This document shows, in pieces, positions 25,945 through 35,292 of a stretch of 64,000 nt of DNA; the stretch's first letter is position 1; each line of letters opens with the position of its first letter. The stretch lies in the IMG/VR virus record IMGVR_UViG_3300008113_000108, positions 1 to 64,000 of that record; one strand, written 5' to 3'. This DNA comes from a virus. Made by a program: the position numbers and the translations under genes. Under the pieces are notes generated by a model that worked only from the letters and a program-made list of their open reading frames with translations, did not search any database and had not been told where the DNA came from.

Positions 25945-28689
25945 ATGGCAACTATCATTAAAATTAAAAGATCCTCTGGAACTGGACAACCAAACCTTGG
26001 ACAAGGTGAATTAGGTTATTCCTGGGGTACAGCGACCTATACCGATGCTCAGAGTGCTACGGTAACATCTTATGGTAAGATGTACCTAGGCACTGGCACT
26101 GAGTCTGGAGGTATTGCAGCCAATATTGAAGTTATTGGCGGTAAATACTTCACTGACATGCTAGATCATGGGCATGGAACACTGACTGCCAACTCTGCAC
26201 TGATTGTAGACTCATCAAAGAGAATTAACGAGTTTTACGTTGATAATTTAGGATTTGATGGGAATACAATTTCCTCAACCAATACTGATGGAGATATTAA
26301 CCTAGATCCAAACGGTGCTGGAGAAGTAGTAATTCCAGATGATACTTATCTAACATTTGGAACCAGCAAAGATACAAAAATTAAATATGATGAAGCCACT
26401 GATGACCGTCTAGAGGTCACAGGTGCAGATTGGAACTTTGCGAATGGCGTTGCAATTAGCATTAGCGATAATACCCCATCATCTTCAACTACAACTGGTG
26501 CTCTAACAGTTGCGGGTGGTGTTGGTATTGGAGAAGATCTATATGTTGCAGGTTCTGCATATGTAGGATCACTTGCAGCTCCTTCAGACTTCACCATTTC
26601 TGGAGATCTAACTGTCCAGGGTGGAGATATCAATTTAACCCAAGTAGCTACAAATATTAATCTAAAAGATAATACTGTAGATGCTCTTGCAATCAAAGAA
26701 GGAACAAACGTTTATCTTGACATTACAACAACTGATAACGCTGAGAAAATTACTCTTGGTAATTCTCTAGCTTCTGTAGATGTTGTAGTTGAAGACAACG
26801 TTAGTGGGGCATTTATAGTAGCTCAAGGAGCAAATCAATATATTGCTGTTGATACAACTAACGAAGCAGAGCTACTAGTTTTAGGTAACTCAATAGCTGC
26901 AGTAAGAACAGTAGTTCAAGATGCAGATGCAAATGCATATTCTGTAAAAGAAGGTTCTAATTTTTACCTAAATGTTTCCACACTTGATGGTAATGAATCA
27001 ATAACTATTGGTAACAACATTGCATCTGTCAATCTAGATGTAGAAGATAACGCCGCAAATGCATTTAAGGTTGCTGAAGGAGCAACTAATTATATTAATG
27101 TTGCAACTACTGACAATGCAGAAGTTATCACTTTTGGTAACTCACTATCTACAATTAATAACGTAATTGAAGATAATACTGCTGCTGCATATACAATCAG
27201 CCAAGGTGCAAATACTTACTTTAAAGTAGATACTACTGATGCTAGTGAATTAATCACACTAAGCATCGGTAATGTTGTAATTGATAATGATCTACAAATT
27301 AAGGGTGGTGATCTAACAACTAATCAGACTACCTTTAATCTATTAAATGGTACTGCGACAACTGTAAACTTTGCGGGTGCTGCAACCACAATTGAAATTG
27401 GTGCCGCAACTGGTACTACCAATATTAATAATAACCTTGATGTTGACGGAGATGTTAACATTGACGGCGGAGACCTAACAGTTTCAACTTCAACCTTCAA
27501 TCTTGCTACTACAAATGCAACTACAGTAAATGCATTTACCTCTGCTACAACTCTAGAGCTTGGTGCTGCTACTGGAACAACTAACATCAACAATAACCTT
27601 GATGTTGATGGAGATGTCAATATTGATGGTGGGGATCTCACAGTATCCACTACAACCTTCAATCTTGCAAACACTAACGCAACCACCGTAAACTTTGCTG
27701 GTGCTGCTACTACTATTGAGATTGGTGCTGCTACAGGTACTACCAATATTAATAATAACTTAGATGTTGACGGAGATGTTAACATTGATGGTGGCGATCT
27801 AACTGTATCTACCACTACATTTAACTTAGCAAACACAAATGCAACTACAGTAAACGCATTTGGCGCTGCAACAACCATTAATTTCGGTACTGCTGCTACT
27901 ACAACAGATTTTGGTGATCTAAAAATTAATGGATCTACAATTTATGGAGACACCAATGGTCAAACTATTACCCTTGACCCTTATCCTGCTGGCGGAGATG
28001 CTGGTGGTGATGTCATTGTACGAGGCAACTTCAAGGTAACTGGTACAACTACTACTGTAAATTCTACAGTAATGACAGTTAATGATCCTATCTTCACTCT
28101 TGGAGATGCGATCAGTGAAAAAGTGTTGACTTCATCTGCTGCAAATGGAGCAACAACTTTAACTTTAGATAATACCACTGGTCTTAATACTGGTGATATT
28201 GTCAGTGGTAGTGCTAACATTCCTGCAAATACCACAATCACCGTAACTTCAGGAACTCAAGTTACTATTAGCAATGCTTTAACTGGCGGCATTTCATCTG
28301 GCACCGAATTAACTTTCACTCAAGGTGCTGATGATAATATGGACCGTGGTATCGAGTATAGATACTATCGTGATAGTCTAAAAACTGGCTTCTTTGGTTA
28401 TGACGAGTCTGGAATTAGTGAAGATGTAGTAACATACTATTTTACATACATTCCAGATGCTACTAATAGTGGAAACGTATTTAGTGGAACAAGAGGTAGT
28501 GCATACTTCAAGACTGTAAAGCTAGATGATGGTATTACAAATGGTATTCCATTCTTCGATGCATACAAGAGAATTACTACCACTGTTGCTGCAGGAACTG
28601 CAGACGCATCAACTTCAAACCAAATTCTAACTGTAAATGGTTCTGGAGTTCCAGTTTGGACCACAACTCTCGATGGAGGGACCTACTAA
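25945..28689 (+). CDS. Repeat-rich tail fibre-like protein, 914 aa
   Basis: The N terminus (KIKRSSGTGQPNLGQGELGYSW) is typical of phage fibre or appendage attachment domains. Residues about 252-440 are 42-residue repeats (SLASV...VEDN, DTTNEAE). Residues about 473-640 are three near-identical 54-residue repeats (LDVDGDVNIDGGDLTVST) plus a partial fourth, consistent with an extended trimeric shaft. The C-terminal 150 residues (GIEYRYYRDSLKTGFFGYD, ending PVWTTTLDGGTY) form the non-repetitive head, the likely receptor-facing domain. Start: Shine-Dalgarno CAGGGAAAC, ATG 25945. Confidence 0.8.
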   Translation: MATIIKIKRSSGTGQPNLGQGELGYSWGTATYTDAQSATVTSYGKMYLGTGTESGGIAANIEVIGGKYFTDMLDHGHGTLTANSALIVDSSKRINEFYVDNLGFDGNTISSTNTDGDINLDPNGAGEVVIPDDTYLTFGTSKDTKIKYDEATDDRLEVTGADWNFANGVAISISDNTPSSSTTTGALTVAGGVGIGEDLYVAGSAYVGSLAAPSDFTISGDLTVQGGDINLTQVATNINLKDNTVDALAIKEGTNVYLDITTTDNAEKITLGNSLASVDVVVEDNVSGAFIVAQGANQYIAVDTTNEAELLVLGNSIAAVRTVVQDADANAYSVKEGSNFYLNVSTLDGNESITIGNNIASVNLDVEDNAANAFKVAEGATNYINVATTDNAEVITFGNSLSTINNVIEDNTAAAYTISQGANTYFKVDTTDASELITLSIGNVVIDNDLQIKGGDLTTNQTTFNLLNGTATTVNFAGAATTIEIGAATGTTNINNNLDVDGDVNIDGGDLTVSTSTFNLATTNATTVNAFTSATTLELGAATGTTNINNNLDVDGDVNIDGGDLTVSTTTFNLANTNATTVNFAGAATTIEIGAATGTTNINNNLDVDGDVNIDGGDLTVSTTTFNLANTNATTVNAFGAATTINFGTAATTTDFGDLKINGSTIYGDTNGQTITLDPYPAGGDAGGDVIVRGNFKVTGTTTTVNSTVMTVNDPIFTLGDAISEKVLTSSAANGATTLTLDNTTGLNTGDIVSGSANIPANTTITVTSGTQVTISNALTGGISSGTELTFTQGADDNMDRGIEYRYYRDSLKTGFFGYDESGISEDVVTYYFTYIPDATNSGNVFSGTRGSAYFKTVKLDDGITNGIPFFDAYKRITTTVAAGTADASTSNQILTVNGSGVPVWTTTLDGGTY
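26700..27290 (+). repeat. 126-bp (42-residue) tandem repeats in the fibre gene
   Basis: About four and a half protein repeats of 42 residues, each with a LGNS(L/I)A(S/A)V core followed by V(E/Q)D and QGA/EGS. Identity is moderate at protein level and lower in DNA. Confidence 0.75.
27361..27890 (+). repeat. 162-bp (54-residue) tandem repeats in the fibre gene
   Basis: Units begin at 27361, 27523 and 27685, with a partial fourth from 27847, a constant 162-bp period. Each encodes VN...(A)TT-x-E(I/L)GAATGTTNINNN and a DVDGDVNIDGGDLTVST stretch. Similarity is high, so copy-number change by recombination is plausible. Confidence 0.9.
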
Positions 28690-28708
28690 TCATTAATTGG
28701 AGAAAATT

Positions 28709-28924
28709 ATGAATCAAGATGAAATTAGCAATTTAATAGGTGTGATGCAAAAGAAAATCAATGAATTGACATCACAAAATATTATGTTTGAGGCTAAAAT
28801 AATTTACCTCAATAGTGTTATCACTAAAATGACTACAGAATCTTCAGTATCTGATGGAGGAGCTTTTGGCGAAGATTCTCCATCTATCCAAAAAGAAGCT
28901 TCCAAAACTAGAAGGTCAGCATAA
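28709..28924 (+). CDS. Small coiled-coil protein upstream of gp13, 71 aa
   Basis: ATG at 28709 has GGAG seven bases upstream; a TTG four codons earlier is less likely. Residues 1-45 (LIGVMQKKINELTSQNIMFEAKI) form a heptad-patterned helix; the rest is Ser/Lys-rich and disordered. The stop overlaps the gp13 ATG (TAATG). A neck- or fibre-associated helical protein seems likely from context; no family is assigned. Confidence 0.65.
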   Translation: MNQDEISNLIGVMQKKINELTSQNIMFEAKIIYLNSVITKMTTESSVSDGGAFGEDSPSIQKEASKTRRSA

Positions 28925-29745
28925 TGGCAAAACCAAGTAGTAGAGTACAATTAAAAGAATATTGTCTTCGTAAACTTGGAAAACCAGTGATTGAAGTCAA
29001 TGTGGATGATGATCAGATTGAAGATCTGATTGATGATACCATTCAGATTTATAATGAAAGAGCGTATGGTGGTATGGAAAGAATGTACCTCAAGTACAAA
29101 CTTACTCAAGAAGATGTTGATAATGGAAAGAAAAGAAACTTTACTACTACTCAAACTGATACCAACGATTCTGATAGTTTAAGAACTTTAAACTTTGAAG
29201 AAGGAAGAGGATATTTAACTGTTCCAGATCATATTATTGGCGTTCAAGGCATTTTTAAAGTATCAAATGCTTTCGTCAATAATATGTTTGGATTTAGATA
29301 TCAATTTTTCCTAAATGACTTTTATAATTTTTATTCATATGATATTATGAATTATTACATGGTCTTAACTTATCTTGAGACCTTAGATTTTATGTTGGAA
29401 GGAAATAAAGATATCAGATTTAATAAAGTTCAAAATAGACTTTACATAGATTTAGATTGGGGAATGCAAAGTGTTGATGACTTTATTGTTATTGATTGTT
29501 ATAGAGCATTAGATCCTAACACATTTACTAAATTATATAATGAAATGTGGGTTAAAAAATATTTAACTTCACTTATCAAAAAACAGTGGGGGCAGAACTT
29601 ATCAAAATTTGAAGGTATTCAAATGCCAGGTGGAGTAACTTTCAATGGTCGTCAATTATATGATGATGCAACAGGAGAATTAGATAAACTATACGAAGAG
29701 CTTCTAAGTACATATGAACTGCCTCCACTTGATATGGTAGGATAA
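28924..29745 (+). CDS. 13: gp13, neck protein
   Basis: At 273 aa it compares with 309 in T4. The N-terminal block (LKEYCLRKLGKPVIEVNVDDDQIEDLIDD) and the middle (LTVPDHIIGVQGIF...NNMFGFRYQFFLND) are characteristic of gp13. With gp14 it forms the neck that closes the filled head and joins it to the tail. It overlaps both neighbours by TAATG, and the order gp13-gp14-gp15 is that of T4. Confidence 0.93.
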   Translation: MAKPSSRVQLKEYCLRKLGKPVIEVNVDDDQIEDLIDDTIQIYNERAYGGMERMYLKYKLTQEDVDNGKKRNFTTTQTDTNDSDSLRTLNFEEGRGYLTVPDHIIGVQGIFKVSNAFVNNMFGFRYQFFLNDFYNFYSYDIMNYYMVLTYLETLDFMLEGNKDIRFNKVQNRLYIDLDWGMQSVDDFIVIDCYRALDPNTFTKLYNEMWVKKYLTSLIKKQWGQNLSKFEGIQMPGGVTFNGRQLYDDATGELDKLYEELLSTYELPPLDMVG

Positions 29746-30842
29746 TGAAAAACGTTTATTTTTCACATGGGACATCATCAGAACAGAGACTCTATGAGGA
29801 TTTAATCATTGAGTCTCTGAAAATTTATGGTTTTGATGTGTATTATTTGCCAAGAGAATTTTCAGATGATGATAGATTATTCAGAGAAGATCCTCTTGCA
29901 TTATTTGATGAAAACTACATGATCGAAATGTATGTTTCCAACTATGAGGGATTTACTGGAGAAGGGACTTTATTAACTAAATTTGGAGTACGTATTGCAG
30001 AAGAGGCAACATTTATAATTTCAAAGAGAAGATGGGAAGATCTAATTTCATCATCAAATAATTTACTCACCAATGAAAGACCTAATGAAGGTGATGTAAT
30101 TTATTTTCCACTTACAAATCAACTATTTCAAATTAAATTTGTAGAGCACAATAAGCCATTTAGACAGCTAGGACAGATTGCAACTTATCAACTAGTCTGT
30201 GAAGTAATGGAAGATTCCAGTGAAAGATTTGAAACTGGAATTGATGAAATTGATAAAATCAGAAGGGATGAAGGATATTCTATCACATTCAAACTTACAG
30301 ATGGTCTCAAGCAAATTAATGTTCTCAGTGGAGGAACTGGTTATACTGCGTCTGGAACTACTGTAACTTTTGGTACTGTTAATGGAGCGACTGTTGCTCA
30401 AGCTGCTGCTACGGTTTCAGCAGGAGTAATCACAGGGATTAAAATTATTCAACCTGGATCTGGATATAATTCTGTTCCTGCAGTAATTATTGGTGGCGCT
30501 GGAAATGGTGCTACTGCACAAGCTGTATTAGCACCAAAAGGAACTTATAAATTTGAAGAAATTGTAACAGGTTCTAGAAGTGGAGCTAAAGGAAAAGTTA
30601 TAAGGTATGATGTAACAAATAAAGAACTTGAGCTTATAGATATAGTAGGAAAGTTTCAAGACGGAGAAACTCTAGTCGGAGGAACTAGTAATGCAGAGTG
30701 GGTAATCAATACCTTTAGCTCTATTGAAAATGAAAATGATGACTTCAACGAAAACAAATGGTTTGAAGATGAAGGTGATAAAATTATCGACTGGTCTGAA
30801 AGAAATCCATTCGGTGAATATTCAAATATGGGAGAATTTTAA
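29745..30842 (+). CDS. 14: gp14, neck protein with an inserted glycine-rich module
   Basis: The N-terminal 185 residues (YFSHGTSSEQRLYEDL, GFDVYYLPREF, FGVRIAEEATFIIS) are gp14-like. At 365 aa it is over 100 residues longer than T4 gp14 (256). The excess lies at about residues 187-310 and contains GGTGYTASG and GSGYNSVPAV...GGAGNGA, the same G-x-G-Y beta module as in gp7. The C terminus (NKWFEDEGDKIIDWSERNPFGEY) returns to the family pattern. gp14 completes the neck with gp13. Confidence 0.92.
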   Translation: MKNVYFSHGTSSEQRLYEDLIIESLKIYGFDVYYLPREFSDDDRLFREDPLALFDENYMIEMYVSNYEGFTGEGTLLTKFGVRIAEEATFIISKRRWEDLISSSNNLLTNERPNEGDVIYFPLTNQLFQIKFVEHNKPFRQLGQIATYQLVCEVMEDSSERFETGIDEIDKIRRDEGYSITFKLTDGLKQINVLSGGTGYTASGTTVTFGTVNGATVAQAAATVSAGVITGIKIIQPGSGYNSVPAVIIGGAGNGATAQAVLAPKGTYKFEEIVTGSRSGAKGKVIRYDVTNKELELIDIVGKFQDGETLVGGTSNAEWVINTFSSIENENDDFNENKWFEDEGDKIIDWSERNPFGEYSNMGEF

Positions 30843-31639
30843 TGTTAGGCACACACTTTTATAACGAATCAATTCGTAAAACAATTATTGGATTTGGCAC
30901 TTTATTCAATAATATAGAACTTAAAAGAAGAGATAAGGATGGAGTTGTTCAGCAATCCATCAAGGTTCCTTTTGCATACGGACCTACAGAAAAATTTCTA
31001 GCTAGAATAGACGCAGAACCAAATCTAGATAAAAGAAGGCCAACTCAAATTCAGTTACCTAGAATTTCATTTGAATTGAAAGGTATTTCATATGATCCTA
31101 CAAGAAAGTTAGGACCAACTCAGGTATGCAGAACTCCAAAAAATGGAGAGACTGAGATATCTTATTCACATTATATGCCAGTTCCTTATAATCTAGATTT
31201 TGAACTTGCTATCATCAGCAAAAATAATGATGATGCTGTTCAAATTTTAGAGCAAATTTTACCTTTCTTTCAACCATATTTTTCAATTACAATTAATATG
31301 GTTGCAGAAACAGACGAGAAGAAAGATATTCCAATTTTACTAAACAATGTAACTATTCAAGATGAGTATGAGGGAGATTTTAGAGTCAGAAGAACTATTA
31401 TTTACACTCTAACATTTACTGCAAAGTCATACATTTACGGACCAGTTACAACATCAGATGTAATTAAGAAGGTCAATGTTGATATTGGAACCGCAATTAA
31501 TGCCAACAGATATGTTACATATAGTGTAACTCCAAAAGCACTAGAAGATAATAATAATGATGGAATTATTAATGCATTAGATGACGCTCTAGTAGAACCA
31601 GACGATGACTTTGGATTTAATGAACTTTGGACTGAATAA
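30842..31639 (+). CDS. 15: gp15, tail terminator/sheath stabiliser
   Basis: At 265 aa it is near T4 gp15 (272). Diagnostic segments are MLGTHFYNESIRKTIIGFGTL at the start, the RRPTQIQLPRISFEL stretch and the C-terminal FTAKSYIYGPV. gp15 caps the tail tube and sheath and makes the head-tail junction. It overlaps gp14 by TAATG. The C-terminal tail is Asp/Asn-rich. Confidence 0.93.
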   Translation: MLGTHFYNESIRKTIIGFGTLFNNIELKRRDKDGVVQQSIKVPFAYGPTEKFLARIDAEPNLDKRRPTQIQLPRISFELKGISYDPTRKLGPTQVCRTPKNGETEISYSHYMPVPYNLDFELAIISKNNDDAVQILEQILPFFQPYFSITINMVAETDEKKDIPILLNNVTIQDEYEGDFRVRRTIIYTLTFTAKSYIYGPVTTSDVIKKVNVDIGTAINANRYVTYSVTPKALEDNNNDGIINALDDALVEPDDDFGFNELWTE

Positions 31640-31641
31640 TT

Positions 31642-32058
31642 ATGTCAACATTCGATAAACTAGATGACGCTTTTAATATTGTCCCTCAAGATGCAGTTTC
31701 TGAAGCAGAGATTGTAAAACTTGAGAATGATTCAAAAGATATTGAAAAGGACTATGAATACAGCAGAGGACAATTATACAATTTAATTGAAAAGGGTCAG
31801 GAAGCAATTGACGGTATTATGGATGTAGCTAGAAATAGTGATCACCCAAGAGCATACGAAGTTGCATTTCAAGGCATCAAAAATATTGCTGACATGACTG
31901 ATAAATTAATTGATTTACAGAAAAAAATGAAGACAATTGAAGAAGATATTCCTTCACGAAAGGGTCCATCTACTGTAAATAATACAATGTTTATCGGAAG
32001 CACCGCAGAACTTCAAAAGTTTCTAAAGCAATCAAAAATAAATAATACAGAAGAATAG
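31642..32058 (+). CDS. 16: gp16, small terminase subunit
   Basis: At 138 aa it compares with 164 in T4. The helical core (RGQLYNLIEKGQEAIDGIM, AYEVAFQGIKNIADMTDKLIDLQKKM) is the gp16 coiled-coil, and the C-terminal SRKGPSTVNNTMFIGSTAEL matches the family end. gp16 forms a ring that regulates the gp17 motor. In T4 it directly precedes gp17; here two further genes intervene. Its stop overlaps the Shine-Dalgarno of the next start. Confidence 0.92.
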   Translation: MSTFDKLDDAFNIVPQDAVSEAEIVKLENDSKDIEKDYEYSRGQLYNLIEKGQEAIDGIMDVARNSDHPRAYEVAFQGIKNIADMTDKLIDLQKKMKTIEEDIPSRKGPSTVNNTMFIGSTAELQKFLKQSKINNTEE

Positions 32059-32068
32059 GAGTATCTTA

Positions 32069-32532
32069 ATGTCTGTTTTAAAAGTACTGCTGATGCATCT
32101 GATGCTATTCATGTAGCTTGGGGTGGAAATCCAACTGCTGTAGACGGAAATGATTTTCACATTCCAAAAGAACAGTCAGAAATAGTTAAATGTGCTACTC
32201 CAAAAAGAGTACAAATTATCTCTATTGATAAAGGTGCTGCAAATACTGTATTGAATCTAAACTTGGGTGGCGGCAGACCAGGACATCCATTTGTTGTTGG
32301 AGATTATGTAACACTAACTGGATCTTCTGTTGCAGCTTATAATACTGGAATTGCACATCTTGCCGTAACTGCAGTAACCGATACCAGCATTACAGTAGCA
32401 TTAGATTCATCTACATATGCAAATTTTACTGGAACTGCAACTCTAAATAATTCAATTAAATTCTCAGTAAAACCAGATGGTAATGGTGCTGCTGTTGGTC
32501 ATATTACTGAAGTTCAAATAGTAGGTGGATAA
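32069..32532 (+). CDS. Gene needing a -1 frameshift (T TTA AAA); small virion-like protein, about 154 aa
   Basis: ATG at 32069 has a strong Shine-Dalgarno (AGGAG, 7-nt spacing), but its frame ends after 15 codons. The -1 frame is open to 32532, contains no ATG and starts with sense codons that continue the protein smoothly (KSTADASDAIHVAWGGNPT). The switch point is TTTAAAA at 32077-32083, positioned as T TTA AAA in the zero frame, a canonical -1 slippery heptamer. One missing T in the T-run would look identical. The product is beta-rich (PFVVGDYVTLTGSS...). It ends one base into the next gene (TAATG). Confidence 0.65.
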
Positions 32533-33536
32533 TGGCTAAGCTGAGAGTTCCTACAGAAAAGGAAATCGCCAAAAAACATGGCGTTTCTGTTGACTATGTT
32601 ATTAGACAGGCAGAAATCGGATCTACCGTAGAAAGAGAGCACGTAACTACTCACGAAGAGGCTTATGGAATTGCTCTCCAACATATTGCTGAATTTCCTA
32701 ATTACTACAAGCATTTATTAAAGATGGAAAAGCAACTAAAATCTCAATGGAAAGATGGAAAAAAATCCGTCAAAGAAGAGAAAGAAGAAGTTCGTTATTG
32801 CCATCTTTGTGAAAAAGAAGAGACTAAATCTGAATGTTCATATGGCCCAAGCGCATGGGAAATGAATAGCAGGCAGTTAAAAATGAACGAAGATCATAAG
32901 GAAATTAATAGTGGAAAGATGAAAGACCATGAAGGTTACATGGCAAATCTTGAGATGGATCAAATGGAAAGATCCATTGCAATGCTTCGTAAAATTATTC
33001 GTAAATCTGATCATCAACTACCTGCTTGGGTTCAATCTAAAATTACAAGAGCTGCAGACTTTATTGATACAGCGGCAGAATATCTTTCTTCTGATGAAAA
33101 ATTAAGTGAGCAAAAATCTTTTTCGCAATTTATTAAAGAAGCTAATAATGTAAGTTTTGAGATTGGTTCTGGACATAGTGCTGCCAGAAGACAAGCAAAG
33201 ATTAGAAATCTCGCAAAAGGAACTACCAATCCAGGTGAAAAAGACGTAGCACAAAAAAAGCTAAAGGGTCCAAGTCTTCCAATGAAAGAAGGCGCTGCAT
33301 GGACTCGTAAAGAGGGTCAGAATAAAAAAGGTGGTCTTAACGAAAAAGGACGCAAATCATACGAGGCTCAAAACCCTGGAAGCGACCTCAAAGCACCTTC
33401 AAAGAAAGTTGGAAATCCTCGTAGAGCATCATTCTGTGCAAGAATGAAGGGCATGAAGAGTAAGCTAACTTCTTCTAAAACTGCCAACGATCCAAATTCA
33501 AGAATCAATAAATCATTAAGAGCCTGGAATTGTTAA
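32532..33536 (+). CDS. Basic virion-associated protein with DUF5661/DUF6321-like parts, 334 aa
   Basis: Residues 30-70 (HVTTHEEAYGIALQHIAEFPNYYKHLLKM) look like the DUF5661-type helical domain. A CxxC pair (CHLCEKEE) follows near residue 90. The C-terminal 85 residues are very basic (WTRKEGQNKKGGLNEKGRKSYEAQ without break is not needed to see it) and end in a Cys-containing RRASFCARMKGM motif seen in phage DUF6321-like proteins. An internal SFSQFIKEA stretch (about residue 197) resembles a gp21 protease site (F-I-x-E). It lies directly upstream of gp17. The role is probably packaging- or head-associated; not established. Confidence 0.7.
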   Translation: MAKLRVPTEKEIAKKHGVSVDYVIRQAEIGSTVEREHVTTHEEAYGIALQHIAEFPNYYKHLLKMEKQLKSQWKDGKKSVKEEKEEVRYCHLCEKEETKSECSYGPSAWEMNSRQLKMNEDHKEINSGKMKDHEGYMANLEMDQMERSIAMLRKIIRKSDHQLPAWVQSKITRAADFIDTAAEYLSSDEKLSEQKSFSQFIKEANNVSFEIGSGHSAARRQAKIRNLAKGTTNPGEKDVAQKKLKGPSLPMKEGAAWTRKEGQNKKGGLNEKGRKSYEAQNPGSDLKAPSKKVGNPRRASFCARMKGMKSKLTSSKTANDPNSRINKSLRAWNC

Positions 33537-33553
33537 TTTTATAAACAAATATT

Positions 33554-35233
33554 ATGAGTGATAGATCTAGTTATAAGGGTAATCCCAACTTAAAACCTTC
33601 AAACGTTCAGATTCAATTTACTTCTGAACAACTAGAAGAATATTTAAAGTGCCAAGAAGATCCAATCTACTTCGCAAAAAAATATATCAAAATTGTTTCT
33701 CTTGATGAAGGTCTAGTCCCATTTAAAATGTGGGACTTTCAGGAAAAATTAATTAGCAATTTCCACCAGCACAGATTCAATATTGCAAAGCTTCCAAGAC
33801 AGACTGGAAAATCAACTACGGTTGTTTCTTATCTGTTACACTATGCTTTATTCAATCCCAACGTAAAAATCGCAATTCTTGCAAACAAAGCAGAGACTTC
33901 ACGGGAACTACTGTCTCGACTCCAGTTATCATATGAAAACCTACCTAAATGGCTACAGCAGGGCGTGGGTTCTTGGAACCGTGGATCTCTTGAGCTAGAG
34001 AACGGATCCAAGATTATTGCTGCTTCTACCTCATCATCTGCTGTCCGAGGGAACTCCTTCAACATCATTTTCCTTGACGAGTTTGCGTTTATTCCAAACC
34101 ATATTGCAGAACAGTTCTTTAGTTCTGTATACCCCACCATCTCGTCTGGTAAGACTACCAAAGTTATTATTATTTCCACTCCAAATGGAATGAATATGTT
34201 CTACAAGTTCTGGCATGACGCAGAACGAGGGAAGAACAGCTACACACCACTGGAAGTTAATTGGTGGGATGTTCCAGGAAGAGATCAGAAGTGGAAAGAA
34301 GAAACTATTGCAAACACTTCTCAACGACAGTTTGAGCAGGAATTTGAATGTACCTTCTTAGGATCTGTTGATACTTTAATCAACCCAAATAAACTTCGTA
34401 CTATGGTCTATGACGATCCATTGAAGCGAAGTGCTGGATTGGATGTGTATGAAGATGCTATAGAAGGACATGATTATGTAATGACTGTTGACGTTGCTAG
34501 AGGAGTTGGAAATGATTACTCAGCATTTACTGTAATGGATGTAACCACTATTCCATATAAACTAGTAGCTAAGTACAAAAATAATGAAATTAAACCTATT
34601 CTATTTCCAAATATTATTGATACAGTTGGAAGAAATTATAACAATGCTAATGTTCTAGTAGAAGTTAATGATATTGGTGGACAGGTCGCAGATATTCTTC
34701 AATTTGATCTGGAATACGACAATCTTCTCATGTGTGCTATGAAAGGTCGTGCAGGTCAAATTGTGGGAACTGGATTCTCCAACAAAGCACAGCTAGGAGT
34801 CAAAATGACCAAGGCTGTGAAAAAGTATGGTTGTGCTAACTTGAAAGCAATGATTGAAGATGATAAATTATTAATTCCTGATTACGATATTATTAGTGAA
34901 CTTACAACCTTTATTCAAAAAAGCGATACATTTTCGGCAGAAGAAGGTTGCAATGATGACTTGGCAATGTGTCTAGTTATTTTCTCTTGGCTATCAACTC
35001 AACCATATTTTAGAGAGTTAACTTCAAATGATGTTAGGAAAAGAATTTTTGAAGATCAAAGAGAAGCTATCGAGCAAGATATGGCTCCATTTGGTTTTAT
35101 ATTGGATGGCTTAACAGATTCAGAAACTACTTTTGTGGACAACAAAGGGGACTATTGGACAGCAGCAACTAGTAATAATAGCTGGAATGTTGATGAATAT
35201 GGGGATATGGCGTACATGTGGGAATATAAGTAG
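33554..35233 (+). CDS. 17: gp17, large terminase subunit (packaging ATPase/nuclease)
   Basis: At 559 aa it compares with 610 in T4. The Walker A-type loop is RQTGKST (residues 82-88), Walker B is IIFLDEF (171-177, D175/E176) and the coupling motif region follows (IISTPNG). The RNase H-like nuclease domain has its first Asp at about 313 (MTVDVARG), a second acidic site in VLVEVNDIGGQ and a third in CNDDLAMCLV. gp17 translocates and cuts DNA at the portal. No strong Shine-Dalgarno is visible. Confidence 0.96.
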   Translation: MSDRSSYKGNPNLKPSNVQIQFTSEQLEEYLKCQEDPIYFAKKYIKIVSLDEGLVPFKMWDFQEKLISNFHQHRFNIAKLPRQTGKSTTVVSYLLHYALFNPNVKIAILANKAETSRELLSRLQLSYENLPKWLQQGVGSWNRGSLELENGSKIIAASTSSSAVRGNSFNIIFLDEFAFIPNHIAEQFFSSVYPTISSGKTTKVIIISTPNGMNMFYKFWHDAERGKNSYTPLEVNWWDVPGRDQKWKEETIANTSQRQFEQEFECTFLGSVDTLINPNKLRTMVYDDPLKRSAGLDVYEDAIEGHDYVMTVDVARGVGNDYSAFTVMDVTTIPYKLVAKYKNNEIKPILFPNIIDTVGRNYNNANVLVEVNDIGGQVADILQFDLEYDNLLMCAMKGRAGQIVGTGFSNKAQLGVKMTKAVKKYGCANLKAMIEDDKLLIPDYDIISELTTFIQKSDTFSAEEGCNDDLAMCLVIFSWLSTQPYFRELTSNDVRKRIFEDQREAIEQDMAPFGFILDGLTDSETTFVDNKGDYWTAATSNNSWNVDEYGDMAYMWEYK

Positions 35234-35246
35234 TTCAAAATATAAA

Positions 35247-35258
35247 GATAAATAAATA
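35247..35258 (+). promoter_or_regulatory. Overlapping late promoter octamers before gp18
   Basis: GATAAATA (35247-35254) and AATAAATA (35251-35258) overlap, each one mismatch from TATAAATA. They are followed by a small GAGA/TCTC hairpin and a ribosome-binding site (AGAGGTAA) before the gp18 ATG at 35293. Confidence 0.65.
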
Positions 35259-35292
35259 GTTTTGAGAAAAAAATCTCATAGAGGTAATAAAC

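Noticed and set aside
27324-27878. A 184-codon open frame on the minus strand inside the fibre gene
   Set aside because: It mirrors the 162-bp repeats (Val/Ala-rich repetitive translation), has no ribosome-binding site and lies wholly within a well-supported + gene.
26700-27890. CRISPR-like array
   Set aside because: Repeats are long (126 and 162 bp), in frame and encode a fibre shaft, without spacers.
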